A stretch of DNA of 64,000 bases, taken from contig JADNRZ010000002.1 in NCBI GenBank assembly GCA_015501605.1, positions 1,674,001 through 1,738,000 on the forward strand. The letters are read 5' to 3'. Positions within the stretch are counted from its first letter, which is position 1. Every line of letters begins with the position of its first letter. The position numbers were made by a program, and so were the translations under genes. Shown one piece after another: positions 47,367 through 58,010 of this stretch. This DNA is from Panaeolus papilionaceus (Eukaryota; Basidiomycota; Agaricomycetes; Agaricales). The notes beneath the pieces are model-generated. The model saw only the letters and a list, made by a program, of their open reading frames with translations, searched no databases and was not told the origin of the DNA.

Positions 47367-50300
47367 TTAAAGGTCGTCATACGAGATGTCCGAGTCCGTG
47401 TCCGACTCAGAGTCGCTGGCACTCTCATCGCTTGTAATCTCTGTATCCTCCTCCGACTCGGGCTGGTCTTCATCGTCGTCACTATCTGCTCCTTTTTCCG
47501 AATATTCTTTGTCACCATCATCCTCATCCAAGTTGAGCGGCCCTTGTGAAGTTGGCTCTGCTTCATCGATCTCCATATCATGAGCAGAGGAGTCCTCTAT
47601 GTCTCTTGCAGTTTCGACCTCCAAGCTTTCATTTTGACTGTCAGTTGAACCTTCTTGAGGGGATTTTGGCCTGGAATCTGTCTTGTGACCGATTCCCAGG
47701 CCGAGATAGCGCATAAACATGTCGCGATCGACAAATCTAGTTGTGAATTTTGCTTATCAGCCTTTACAGTCGTATAAGTGTAAAAGATTTGATTTGATGA
47801 CTTACATCCCAGCGTAGTAGTTCTTCCAATGATCGAGTGATTCTTCCCTCATCAAATGCCGCCCTCGATATTGAACCTTTTGGGAGACTGGTTGAGCTCT
47901 TGGGCCGTCGTGAAATGCAGGGATAATATGACAGCCTCGTAGGACCAATGCTGGGTCAAGGCATCCATATGCAAACTCATCATCACCTGGCATAAATCGA
48001 AGTTTCGGGAGCGCGGCTTGGGTCCTACCGCAGTCATAACCTTCGACCGGTTCAAGCCAGCGAACCCATAGGAAATGAAGCTTTTGAGGGGATAGATTTT
48101 TGGACGTTGAACCGATGTGTTGGAAGTCCACGTGAAATATGCCTAATACAGCTGCATACCAAAACGATGGGTGTGGTTCACTTTCTGGGGCAACGGCCAT
48201 GATGTAAGGGCGAGAGTGCGAATTAATAACGTTGTAATCTCGTCGCTGGTCGTATGTGGTGTAGTTGATTCTGGCGGTTACATGCTCGTAAATGGTGTTG
48301 TTCCTGATTCTGACAGAATCCCGATCTTGCTGAGTGAAGCCTTCGGATCGTGATGTGAGACGATAAAGTATGTGTTCTTGCAATTTGGGGATGAAATCCT
48401 TGTGGAACCTCCGTTAAGTGATGTACTTTTAGTGTACGGGTGACAGATAATTTACCTTGACTGAGGGAGTAGTATTATTTCCCACCAACTCAAAGATAGC
48501 GATAGGCATATTTGGTGATTCCGATATCGAGTAACGCTCCTCCAATTTGGCCTTGGCATCAAGGTCTTGCTCCTCCTGGTGTTCATCTGCTTGAAACACC
48601 TGTTTTCGGCTTTGTTTTTTCCCAACCTGTACCATAGCTTCTTTCTTGTTGGTCATGGCATAATATTGTTTAATAATACGGTGTTGAAGCTCGGCCTGGA
48701 TCGCAATTTTAGGTGAGAATCCACAGAAAAACAAGAATATAAGAACAAAAAACCGTCTCACCAATTGTGTGGAGTACGAATCTGTTGTACCAAACAATCG
48801 AATATAGGTGGCGTAGTCACCAAGAAAGTGCATTTTGACAGTTTGGAGATTGAGAGTTTTCGCCTGTCTACCAGATGATTGGCCTAAGTTGAAATCAATT
48901 TGAGAAGAGATGCAACACGTATATCATAAAGGGCTTACCACTAGTAGCCGAATGTTGACCAGTGGAAGAAGCTGCTTCTCGCCTGGCACGCGCAAGAGCT
49001 TCCTTGGGTAGTTCGAATGTTTGAAAATCGACACATGTTGTGTCTCGGAAGTGACGAAGTTGCTTTCCCAGTTCCGTTGTTAGCTCCTGAAGAAGGGCGA
49101 TCGTTCGGTTGGTATGCATGCGTAGCTTGGCAAGTGCATGCCATTCTGCCATACAATAGAGAAGTTTCATGAGACGCTGATTATGGGGCTCGTCCAAGAG
49201 GCCTTCAAATACAGGTATAGAGCACTAATGAATCGTGAGATATGTAACCTTGCTAAGATGTTTGAAGCAATACGTCACCTGAAGAAGATCTTCAAAATCT
49301 CGAGCTGCCATCTTCTTCATTTCGGATGAGTTTGCAGCAAAATTACGGATGGTTCCGTGGCCAAAGGTTGAAATGACAGCAAATCTAAGAATGATAACAG
49401 TTCAGACATATATGATTAGAAGTATGATTCAATAATAATACCTGCGATCCAGCTCATTGACCTGCGTATCTGATCCACTAACCGCAGCGTAAAGGAGCCT
49501 TATTAAATGAGAAAAGACTGTCCTCCAAACACCCAATTCAAATTCATGCAGCATATCCACAACGAGCATTTTAGAAGGATCGAAATCGGGACCCAAACGA
49601 TCTACAAAAGCATTCTACAGGTCATCAGTGTGTTTTTCGAGATAAATACATAGCTCAAGACTTACTGTTGTAGGTACACCGGAGAATTTCTTAAGTAAAG
49701 CCTCCATGTCCACGCCGTTGATGGGTTTTGCTTTCTTGTATATGAAGACACGGGCCTTCTTGACTTTGTTGACTTGGTACATGCGACGTTCTCCACGTTT
49801 CTCCGTGTCTTCTCTGGTTCCGAGCTGATCGAGTTCTTCGGATTGGACCAGGCAGCGCGGACATGGACACATTCCCTTGTCGCGGATCGTGGCTAAGAGA
49901 ACCCTGATACTAGAATTAATTCATGAATCATTTAGAGCTTGTATTACCACTCACTTCTCAGGATAATCAGCAGAATATGTAAAGAGTCGAGGAAATATTC
50001 GTCGTTCAATGCCATTGATGCATTTAATCACAATTCCATATTTATAAGCATGTATGAACTCATCATCGAGTAGTACATTCCAAACTGCTTGCATCAACTC
50101 TCGTCTGCAATGAGTGAGGATTTGAGCTTTTTGGGATTTCCATTTCGGATGGAAGCTTTGCACATATGCCTTAAATGACTCTGGAAGCTAAACACATGTG
50201 AGATAGAAGATAGAATAAGTTGCAGAGCACTTACTGAAGGAATATATGCCAAATGGTGCATGCCTCCGCCATTAGGCAGAGCGCGAATGTATTTTGAGAG

Positions 50301-51695
50301 ATTACCCAGCATGAAATAGATCGGCCACGCCTTTGAGTTTCCGAAATTCGTCAAGTGTGTCGCATCGGAGGAAAACATAAGCGCGGCGACTACTTTCTCG
50401 CGACTGCATGTTGGATCATCAGGATCACATGGTGATTTGTATCGAACCTTGTCAGACTCGGCCAGAAAAGCGTCTGAGGTGTAAACTTCGCCAAATATTC
50501 GTTCATCTCGACCAGTATCGGGGTTCTTATGGAAAAGCTTGAACGGAGAATAATGAAGGAGATGGGAAAGGGGACCTGTGAACGCCTCCTTGATAACAGC
50601 CAATATGCTCCGATGGAGGAGCCCAGGTACGCTGAGGACAACAGGTTCGTTGTTCGGTTGTCCGGAGGGAATAGTTATGTCGACAGACCGCTCCGTGAAT
50701 TGGCTGTGAAGCTCGGATTGGGAGATCTCTCCATCGAGACGTTGGTTTTCCTGATGGGCATCAAACCCCACCAAATCGTCAATGCGAAAAGTTGGAGAAA
50801 GAATTACATCGCGGACAAACTTTGTGACCTCTGACTCTGATTTTGCAACATGTCCGTTATTGAGCCATTTCATAACGGAATGAATGGTGCTGTTCTTAAA
50901 AGGCCAGAAATCTGGGCTTGTGCCGGTAGTGATGCGAGTGGAGGACTTTGTATGATTTGCCAAATCTGCTGGGGATAGGAGGGAGTCCGGATCTGCACTG
51001 GGTTTATTTGGATAATCACGCCATACGCCAAAACTGTTCAAAGAGGTGACTAGGCGATCTCGAACGATCAATAGAACTCGTCTAATTGGTCCTGGTTCGT
51101 CCGCCTCGAGGAAAGAAGTGGCAGATTCTGGTAGATAATCCCGAAAACGACAAGGCAGTCGGACTTCGCGGCGTGGTCGACCAGAACGAGAGAGTTGTGG
51201 TGGTGGCTCTGTTTGGGGGATTGAGGGAGGTGGAGGCGGAGGCGGAGGCGGAGGAGATGTATCTGGAACATCGTGATTACAGAACGAGGCAGAGTCATTC
51301 GGCATATCGATGTCCATATCAGTTCTGCTGGCACTTGATGGCAAGTCCTGCGCCAGGGTCATCGCACTAGAAGAGGCGACAGGGATAGAATTCGAACATG
51401 AATCCTGTTTAGCAATCTAAACCCGATGCGATGATGGATTAGTTTCTGTTAATCAAAATTTAAGCTTCAACAAGCCCAAAATAATTACCTGCGTTTGCAA
51501 CCGCATCTTCCATGACTGTTGTGCACGAAAGTTAGCTTTAGGGAGTAAGGAGCGGAGGCCACGAGCTTTGCGTTCGAGAGCAATTTTCTCCTGCAAAGCA
51601 ACTGCGATTGGACAAGTGGATTTGTGTTTCGTCAAATGTGAGGCATCATGGAATGTCCTAGGACACCCAGTAACACAGGCGATCACGTTAGACAT
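47367..51695 (-). CDS. Plavaka-type (CACTA-like) DNA transposase, apparently full length
   Basis: Plavaka elements are cut-and-paste DNA transposons common in Agaricomycetes. The start MSNVIACVTGCPRTFHDASH forms a C2H2-like finger (CVTGC...HLTKHKSTC). A Pro-rich linker with ten prolines follows. The catalytic core shows FSSDATHLTNFGNSKAWPIY (first acidic site), then MCPCPRCLVQ, then VVDMLHEFELGVW (second conserved acidic block), then KMHFLGDYATYIRLFGTTDS and ELQHRIIKQYY (third block). The C-terminal part has FWYAAVLGIFHVDF, HFLWVRWL and the RGCHIIPAF segment, and a very acidic tail (SDSESDTDSDISYDDL). Introns around 51480-51370, 49940-49900, 49660-49620, 49440-49390, 49290-49230, 48950-48880, 48760-48700 and 48460-48400 all keep frame, and I found no internal stop. 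Length is about 1,150-1,200 residues. Confidence 0.85.
47367..51695 (-). mobile_element. Plavaka-type DNA transposon (coding part; ends not resolved)
   Basis: The transposase gene defines the element, but its borders are not clear. I compared about 400 bp on each side by eye. The only inverted match worth noting is TCAAGTTAC near 52013-52021 against its complement near 47200-47208, which is too short to prove terminal inverted repeats. The true element is probably several hundred bases longer on each side, and it is open whether the genes to the right belong to it. Confidence 0.5.
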
Positions 51696-52302
51696 GAGAA
51701 GTAAAAAACAGACAAGCAATATTCTGAGAGACAGAGGCCTAAAATTCGGACTGTGTCGTGCGGCGGAGTCGTAACTATTGCGACCTTGGACCATCTCCGC
51801 CCCCAATAAGACCCACTGGCGGGGGTTGGGGTCAATAAGAGCAAGAATGTATGTCGACGATCAAGGTCTATGTTGAATCTGGGGAAAGCAGCACACTGAC
51901 TCGGGTAGGGTACGGTGTTGGAGTTTCAAGTGGATGCCGCTCTTGACAAAGGAGATAAATGCAACCGAGGTGTCTGAGGCGTGGCATCAATCAAAATTTC
52001 GGTGTTGCTTCAAGTTACGGCTTGACGCAGCACTGTGACAATGTCATGCCCCAACTCTGAGTCGGAGTCGTTCAAGGCCTCAGCAACACACCCTACTAGT
52101 CGCACCCATCGCCAGTGTTCGAATGATTGGACAGAGGCACTAAGTGGGAGTAAGTGTTATAATCAAACAGTATCTTGAACACCCCAGCTAACGCAGATAC
52201 GACCAATCAGCCAGCCATATTGGAGCCACTGGCACATCTGAGTCATCCGAAATCAGTCTAAATCCTAGTGGACAAGTTACCGAACCTCGTTCACCACCTG
52301 CA
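51696..52302. other. Region between the transposase start and the next gene
   Basis: About 600 bp. Near 52040-52150 a frame starting MSCPNSESESFKASATH can be read up to a GTAAGT donor, but it does not join in frame to the coding-looking stretch at 52197-52302 (TSESSEISLNPSG), which is open upstream of the ATG at 52303. This may be an unresolved first exon, or the 5' end of the transposon. Confidence 0.3.
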
Positions 52303-53382
52303 ATGCCCCGGGGAACATCTGAAAGGTGGGGGTGTTTTCCACTGGCCATAATAAACGTACTATGGTCATTTATCCTCTGGACCTTTGGCCAAAGGGTCCC
52401 GGCGGCCGAGACGTCGCAGCATGCTCCGGAAACACATCCACATCATGATCTGTCGCAACTTGTTCGAAGCCGGTCCACTTCAAGTTCAACTAGCTCGGGT
52501 GACCACGTATGTTAGATAAAAACGTTTCCATATTTTGTGCTAAACACTCACATCCCTATGAAATTATGAAGATGCGAAGACTATTTGACCCCAAACCAGC
52601 ACCCCTTGATCAGGCTACCAAACCTCGACTGATCCAAACCCCCAACTCTAAGTCCACACCAGCACTTAAAATATCTTCGACATTGACCCGGCGACTCCCA
52701 GTGCCCGAGCAGATGTGGGAGGTGTTGTCATCCTGGGCAATGAGAAACCCAACGAGAAACGCCATTCCAAGAGTACGTTAATAATTTTGCTATCAAGTTC
52801 CAATTGACCTCATATTATATATAGGCCTTCGAAGACGCACCAAAAGACAAAATCGACTTGCTACATACTGAAATCTATAAATCCTCTGTTGAGAAACGCT
52901 ACCTTTGCCTCTCAGAGGAACTGCTTGCAGCTGAAAGGCTGCTGAATAACCGGGAACGCGAGGAATCCGCACTTTTGCTTTGTATTGAGCATCTTCGGCC
53001 GGAAGCCTTAAAGCTTGAGTCGACTATTGCTCTGGCGGTAGCCAAGGCCGCTAGAAAGAGCTTAATTGCTCGAAAAAGGGTCTATGAAATTAAGCTAGCG
53101 CAAGCAAAACTGGATGTCCAGAGGCAGATCGATACCTTGGAAGAGATTTCGTCAACTATACTTGAAGCAGAGCACCAGCTCTATCCCATAGTGTCAGCTT
53201 TTCGACTCCGTGGATGGGCCCTTTCAGAGCTACCAACATATTCTGTGGACGCATCGATCTTTCCTTCCCCACCCACATTATCTACATTGAAATCTCCAAT
53301 GCCAGATGATTACCCCTACCTCTCTGGCTCTGTCAAGTCGCCGTCCGCTCGTTCCCATCTGTCTGAATGCACATCTTCCTAG
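52303..53382 (+). CDS. Hypothetical protein with one membrane segment and coiled coil
   Basis: Not recognised. Three exons join in frame: 52303-52507, about 52570-52771 and about 52826-53382. The start MPRGTSERWG is followed by a hydrophobic stretch (CFPLAIINVLWSFILW) that would anchor the protein in a membrane. A Ser/Thr-rich region leads to LPVPEQMWEVLSSWAMRNP. The last exon is highly helical, with KRYLCLSEELLAAERLLNNR and a Lys/Ala/Glu-rich stretch (LAVAKAARKSLIARKRV, QRQIDTLEEISS), a likely coiled coil of about 100 residues, then a Ser/Pro tail ending HLSECTSS. The coding frame is open for another 100 bases upstream of the chosen ATG, so the start is uncertain. It sits head to head with the transposase gene. 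Confidence 0.55.
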
Positions 53383-53659
53383 GTCTGTGATTCTTTCTAT
53401 CTGACGTTTTGATACGATTCTAACTGATTAAAACAGATTGTTATACATGTACTTTGATGGTCTATATCTGTACACCCTGTTGTACCATACTGCAGTCGTA
53501 ATGATCATGCAATTGATAAATCAATTCATTCTACGCAGACAGCCAGTGCAGATAGCTGAATTGAGGTTACACGGTGTGTTACCAGAATAGATGCAGTGCG
53601 ATATTCCACGTCAGCTCTCCCTTTGATGCCCTTTCGTCCCTCCCTCACTGGTTCCTCAA

Positions 53660-55699
53660 ATGTCTGCGCATCAGACAACGTCACTGGCACATCGTTCTGA
53701 CAGTCACTATCGTGCCTCCGTAGGCAGCAGCAAGCATAGTACTGGCACATTTATCACTGACAATCTGACCTATCACACCACACACGGCGCTCTTCTCACA
53801 TCAGCAGACAAAAATGTGGCCAACTACGCCTCTCTTGCCATATTTCGGTCCAAGTACGACCTGGATTGTTTCTATCCTACAGATTTGCAACTGCGGACCA
53901 TTATCAATGCATTGATGCCTATGGCGGTAAAGTACTCAAGAGTCGCTTATCCTGGCGGTCCGGCCCCAAGGGAAACACAACCGAAGATTGAATGGAACGC
54001 CACCACAATCCCAACCCCTCCAGCTGTCGTAAATGCGGTAATTCATGACATTTAATGGATGACGGAATAAGTTAAACTGACTTGAATCTTCGTGCTTCCA
54101 GTGCATTAAAAATTTCAAGAGGTATAACAAGGAGGTCGAGTCTGGGATCCAAAAAATTTTAGTCCAATTTTGTATGTCCAGCAATTTCGACACCCAAACT
54201 AAAGGCGACATTGCCGAGCTCTACTTGAAGCCGGTAACCGACACAAACGCCCGTTACAAACGTGATACGGATTTGCGTGTCCTTTTCGATGACCAAGGCA
54301 AGCCTCAGTACTCAACAAAAAACTTCACGCATGTTGCAATCTACCATGATCTTGAGGGTATCTGCTCTCAGTATCATGCATCAACAGTGGCAAGGGTACG
54401 CTTCCACGCCATTCATGGTCCTGGCTTTAGGCTTACTAGTACCTTTATTTTAGACCGCTGGCCCCCGACAGCGCTGGTTTAGTGGTGTCGTAGTACAGGA
54501 GGTCATACGGCTTGTTCGAGGTATGCTGGATAAAGCCTACAACAAATGGTGCAAGAACGCAAGCTCGCTCAGCACAACGCTTGAAGATTTTGTGAGGGAA
54601 GAGGAGGCTATCCGGTCCTCACCTGCCTTCATTACCGTCGTCGACAATGTGCTTGCAACCCACTATTCGAAATGGACTAAATATGGTTCTGTTTGCTTTG
54701 TAGCACACCTTTTGGAAACTGTGAGTAGTTTTCAACATCATCAGGGTTTCGTCCTCATTCCACCAGGCCATTGACACTTTTATATTCACCTGATTTCCAG
54801 ATTAAAACGGTGACCATCTATTATTTCGCGCAAAATCGTCTGGAACATCCAACGGTCCCAGAAAGGAAGGAATCATATTATGATGCCCTGGATGCTCTTT
54901 GTTCAATGCCACCAGCCATTGATCGACACCATACGCGAATTATATGCGGTGCTGTTGCGTGAGTCGTTGGGCTTGATTATTTATTTTTTTGTCATTTGGT
55001 TTGTGACAGATTAAACAGTAATCAGCTGCCTACTCAACCACCACTCCCAACTGTACCCTTTGGGTCAGCAATCCAACATATGCCGATATCAGAGGATGTG
55101 GACCGTGCGCTCATAGGACTTCGGGAAAAGTACGAGACCCGTCAGCAAGTTTTCTCATCGATGGACATGATAGATGATATGAACCAGATGAACAACTTGC
55201 TGGTCGATAGTGATGTTATTGGTGGACAAGGTGAGCACTCTGTTAAATGTGATTCAATATTTTTTAACCTTTCTTTGCAGCGATAGATCTCCTCCAAATC
55301 AATAATCTGGGAGTAATCCCAGGTTCGCCCACGGGGATTGAAATTTCAATGCCTCTCATCGCCGTTGAGCCCAACAGCGACGGTTTAAACCACAGCGAAC
55401 ATTGGAGAGTGTTATTCAACAGCGCAGAGAAGATGGGATTGGTAAAATTCATCGCCGCAAAACTTCAAGGAGCGCCAAATACTCCGGTTGCTAAGGGCGA
55501 GCTTTTATTTACTCCAGACTTGCAGGCTGCAATAGCCAACTACTATGCGACTCCGACACCTGACTCGGAGTGTTTGGACGCTCTTATCGTTGGCCTTGCA
55601 TTGATATGCCCTTACGATGCAGGAATTTATGAGGATGTTGGGAAGTCGCTCAACTTGAATATGGATTTGGATGGCTACCTGGACACTCCCGTGATGTAG
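53660..55699 (+). CDS. Hypothetical multi-exon protein, unknown family
   Basis: Not recognised. Six or so exons join in frame with GT..AG junctions at about 54036-54101, 54396-54453, 54721-54800, 54960-55009 and 55230-55280. The start MSAHQTTSLAHRSDSHYR is Ser/His-rich. The central part is helical (NACIKNFKRYNKEVESGIQK, RWFSGVVVQEVIRLVRGMLD, FVREEEAIRSSPAFITVVDN) with KWTKYGSVCFVAHLLETIKT. Further on, ALCSMPPAIDRHHTRIICGA and MIDDMNQMNNLLVDSDVIGG lead to a C-terminal domain (EHWRVLFNSAEKMGLVKFIAAKL) ending DGYLDTPVM. No catalytic signature, zinc site or membrane segment is seen. Length is about 570 residues. It lies between the transposase and the TET/JBP-like gene on the plus strand and could be accessory cargo; that is inference. 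Confidence 0.6.
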
Positions 55700-56083
55700 C
55701 ATTGTATGAATACTGAATTATATTTTGATATTGTACTTACCTTATGATTATGCCAGCCCCGGAGTCAGTTTCCGAGAATTCCTCATGTGACTCAATATGA
55801 TTGCGGCAGATTCCGCCAACAAAGGTTGTCTCATCAACTGTACAGTCTTCAATTAAACTACTTCTGTGTCAACATAAATACTCATCTCAGTTATGTTTTA
55901 TTTCTCCACCTAAACTTATATCATAACACGCACTTGTCCTATAATGGGCTTCTCTTCATCTGCTGGTGGTAGGGCTTAGACTGTCAGTTGGACGCATACG
56001 GCTGTTCAGTCCTAGGCCCGGCTCACCGGCTTTGAATTCAACAGCCAACTAATCCACCAACGTCAAGTTTTAACTTTAATTCA
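55700..56083. other. Intergenic region before the TET/JBP-like gene
   Basis: About 385 bp with no gene. Pyrimidine-rich AT stretches near 55850-55950 look like promoter or 3' flank. Short inverted pieces near 55980-56050 (GTCAGTTGG and CAGCCAACTA) are too brief to interpret. Confidence 0.3.
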
Positions 56084-57705
56084 ATGCAACTTCAGTTGAG
56101 GCTGGTACGTACACTTATCTCTTATTTTACTTCGACAGCTATATACTCAACTGTATTTAGCCCTCTACCACGCGATCTGGAGTGCAGTTTCAAGTCGAGC
56201 CAGTGATATGTCCCCCTACCTTCGATCTTGCCGCCGCCTTGGACGGCACATTGGCCCTAGATTCCGATGCCATCTGTTTTTATGCCAACACGGCCAACCA
56301 AGATGCAATACTGCCAGGCCTCGAGGGGGGGTACGATCCGACGCTAGGTCCCAGCGAACTTGAGCAGCAGTCTTCAGATGACGAGGAGGACCCGGGTATT
56401 GATGGGTTAGAGGACGGCGAGATAACACATACTAGTAATGCCACAGGAGCAGGAAAGTTGGATGATTTAGAAGAGGGAGAGATAGACGAGGCAAGCTTGG
56501 AGGAACACGGGGTGTCTCATCACCCCAACCATCGTCAGCGCACCCATTGACGTCGCAAGGAGCTTGAGTTTCAAGCACATGGCCACCGCCGTCTACACCG
56601 ACACATTATTCAGGCTTCCCCCTGTACCGTTGACGCTGGCGTTCCAGATCTCCCATTTACTCAATGTGGATATCAAGGAGTTCAGGTTTCCTCTGTGCTC
56701 TCAGAGCTCACGGAGAAGGGCTATTGTGTTATTGAACACAAGTCTGGGTGAGCGTTCAACTCTATAATTTTCACTCCTGGTCTTACTTATTCGTTATTTA
56801 GCGTATCGCGGCCTCTCGTTGACGCTTCAACCCAGAAAGTCATCGCAGTAGTCGTGGGTGTCATTGACGATCCCTCTTACTCCCAGGCGGCCATCGACGC
56901 CTTCAAATATCTCGATGATGTTGCACGGACGATGAACCTGAACCCTCTCGACTTCGAAGACAACCGGTGAGGCAATTTTGCCGCAGTCAACTACGGGATT
57001 TCTTACGGACAGGGGTCTCAAAAGCCACATTGGCTTAAGTGTGATGAACACAACGAAGTTATGCGTGCTATTCTTTCCAACCCTAGCATCAAGCGCCTCG
57101 GCAATTTTGCTAGTTGTAAGTGCAACGTTATTTATGTCTTCGTCAGTGTTTTGATAGAATCTTTAGCCGCATTCGCTACCTGGGCACCAAAGGTTTACGA
57201 GTTCTTCACCTCCTATGCTCAAACCCTTTGCGAAACCCTCCCAAATCTTGTGTTCGACTTCTACAACTCTGCCTGGCTATGCATCACTGTAAATTTTGGT
57301 CCTGCCGTTTGCTGCCTCCCACATCGTGACTTTCTCAATTTATCCTTTGGTTGGTGCGCAATCATCGCCCTTGGGACTTTCAATCATCGCCTTGGGGGAC
57401 ACGTTGTACTGGACGATTTGAAGCTTGTCGTCGAACTGCCCCCTGGAGGACTTCTTCTTCTCCCTTCCGCCTTACTCACTCATGGAAACATGCCCATACA
57501 GCCTGGAGAAAAGCGGATGTCGTTTACGCATTTCACCGCGGCTGGCATTTTTAGGTACATCGACAATGGGTTTAGAACTGAGAAACAGCTCAAGAAGTAC
57601 AGTAAAAAAGCCTACAAGGAGATGCTCGATAAGAAGAAAACACGCAAGGAAGAGGGGACCGCCTACTGGAGCACAATAAAGGAGTTATTGGGGTTTGATA
57701 ATTAA
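56084..57705 (+). CDS. TET/JBP-like 2-oxoglutarate/Fe(II) dioxygenase, with one in-frame stop (probably broken)
   Basis: Relatives in this fungal class are TET/JBP proteins, which oxidise 5-methylcytosine or thymine in DNA. A short first exon (MQLQLRL) joins PSTTRSGVQFQVEPV. The N-terminal third is acidic (EEDPGIDGLEDGEI). The next exons give LTEKGYCVIEHKSG and VIAVVVGVIDDPSYSQAAID. The core has FAAVNYGISYGQGSQKP, ATWAPKVYEFFTSYAQTL, the metal-binding HxD in CCLPHRDFLNLSFGWCAI, GGHVVLDDLKLVVELPPGG, the distal His in LTHGN and the 2-oxoglutarate Arg in GEKRMSFTHF, then FRYIDNGFRTEKQL. All visible catalytic residues are kept. However, codon 56968-56970 is TGA, between DFEDNR and GNFAAVN, where relatives usually have Arg. 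No GT..AG intron I could find removes it in frame. Introns lie at about 56105-56160, 56510-56557, 56748-56803 and 57116-57168. Confidence 0.8.
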
Positions 57706-58010
57706 TTGTTATTATTGGATTTTTTTTACTTACTTTTTAATGATTTGATACTCTTCTTGTAATAGCGGAGTTATAAATACATTGCCGTTGACAGGAATCC
57801 TAAAAAGTGTTTGCTAGCGGTTTGGATGTCAGGGTCAAAATGGATGATCGCCAATATCAGGGCTGAAATAAAATCGATTTGCACAGGGTACTCTCTCATC
57901 GTATAAATGCACCGCAGCTCGACTCTAGTTCATGCAACATAACTTGTTAACAACCTCGTCGTTTCTAGCAGCCCATCTCCCAAACCGTCTTTCTCCTTTC
58001 AAACTTCACG
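57706..58010. promoter_or_regulatory. Promoter region of the gene at 58011
   Basis: About 305 bp. A TATA box (TATAAAT) lies at 57902-57908, about 103 bp before the ATG, followed by a CT-rich stretch near 57970-58000. A second TTATAAATA at about 57771-57779 could also serve. The T-rich part just after 57718 suits the 3' end of the TET/JBP-like gene. Confidence 0.4.

Noticed and set aside
51210..51265. GGAGGC/GGTGGA microsatellite-like run
   Set aside because: It lies inside the Plavaka transposase and encodes its poly-proline linker, so it is coding.
47195..52025. TCAAGTTAC inverted match as terminal inverted repeats of the Plavaka element
   Set aside because: Nine matching bases in AT-balanced DNA over about 400-bp search ranges can occur by chance, and the matches are not at plausible element ends with a target duplication.
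56967..57012. A 46-bp intron (GTGAGG...ACAG) that would skip the TGA in the TET/JBP-like gene
   Set aside because: Splicing at 56967 and 57012 shifts the frame and soon meets a stop, and it would delete the conserved FAAVNYGISYG strand. Other acceptors nearby also fail to keep frame.
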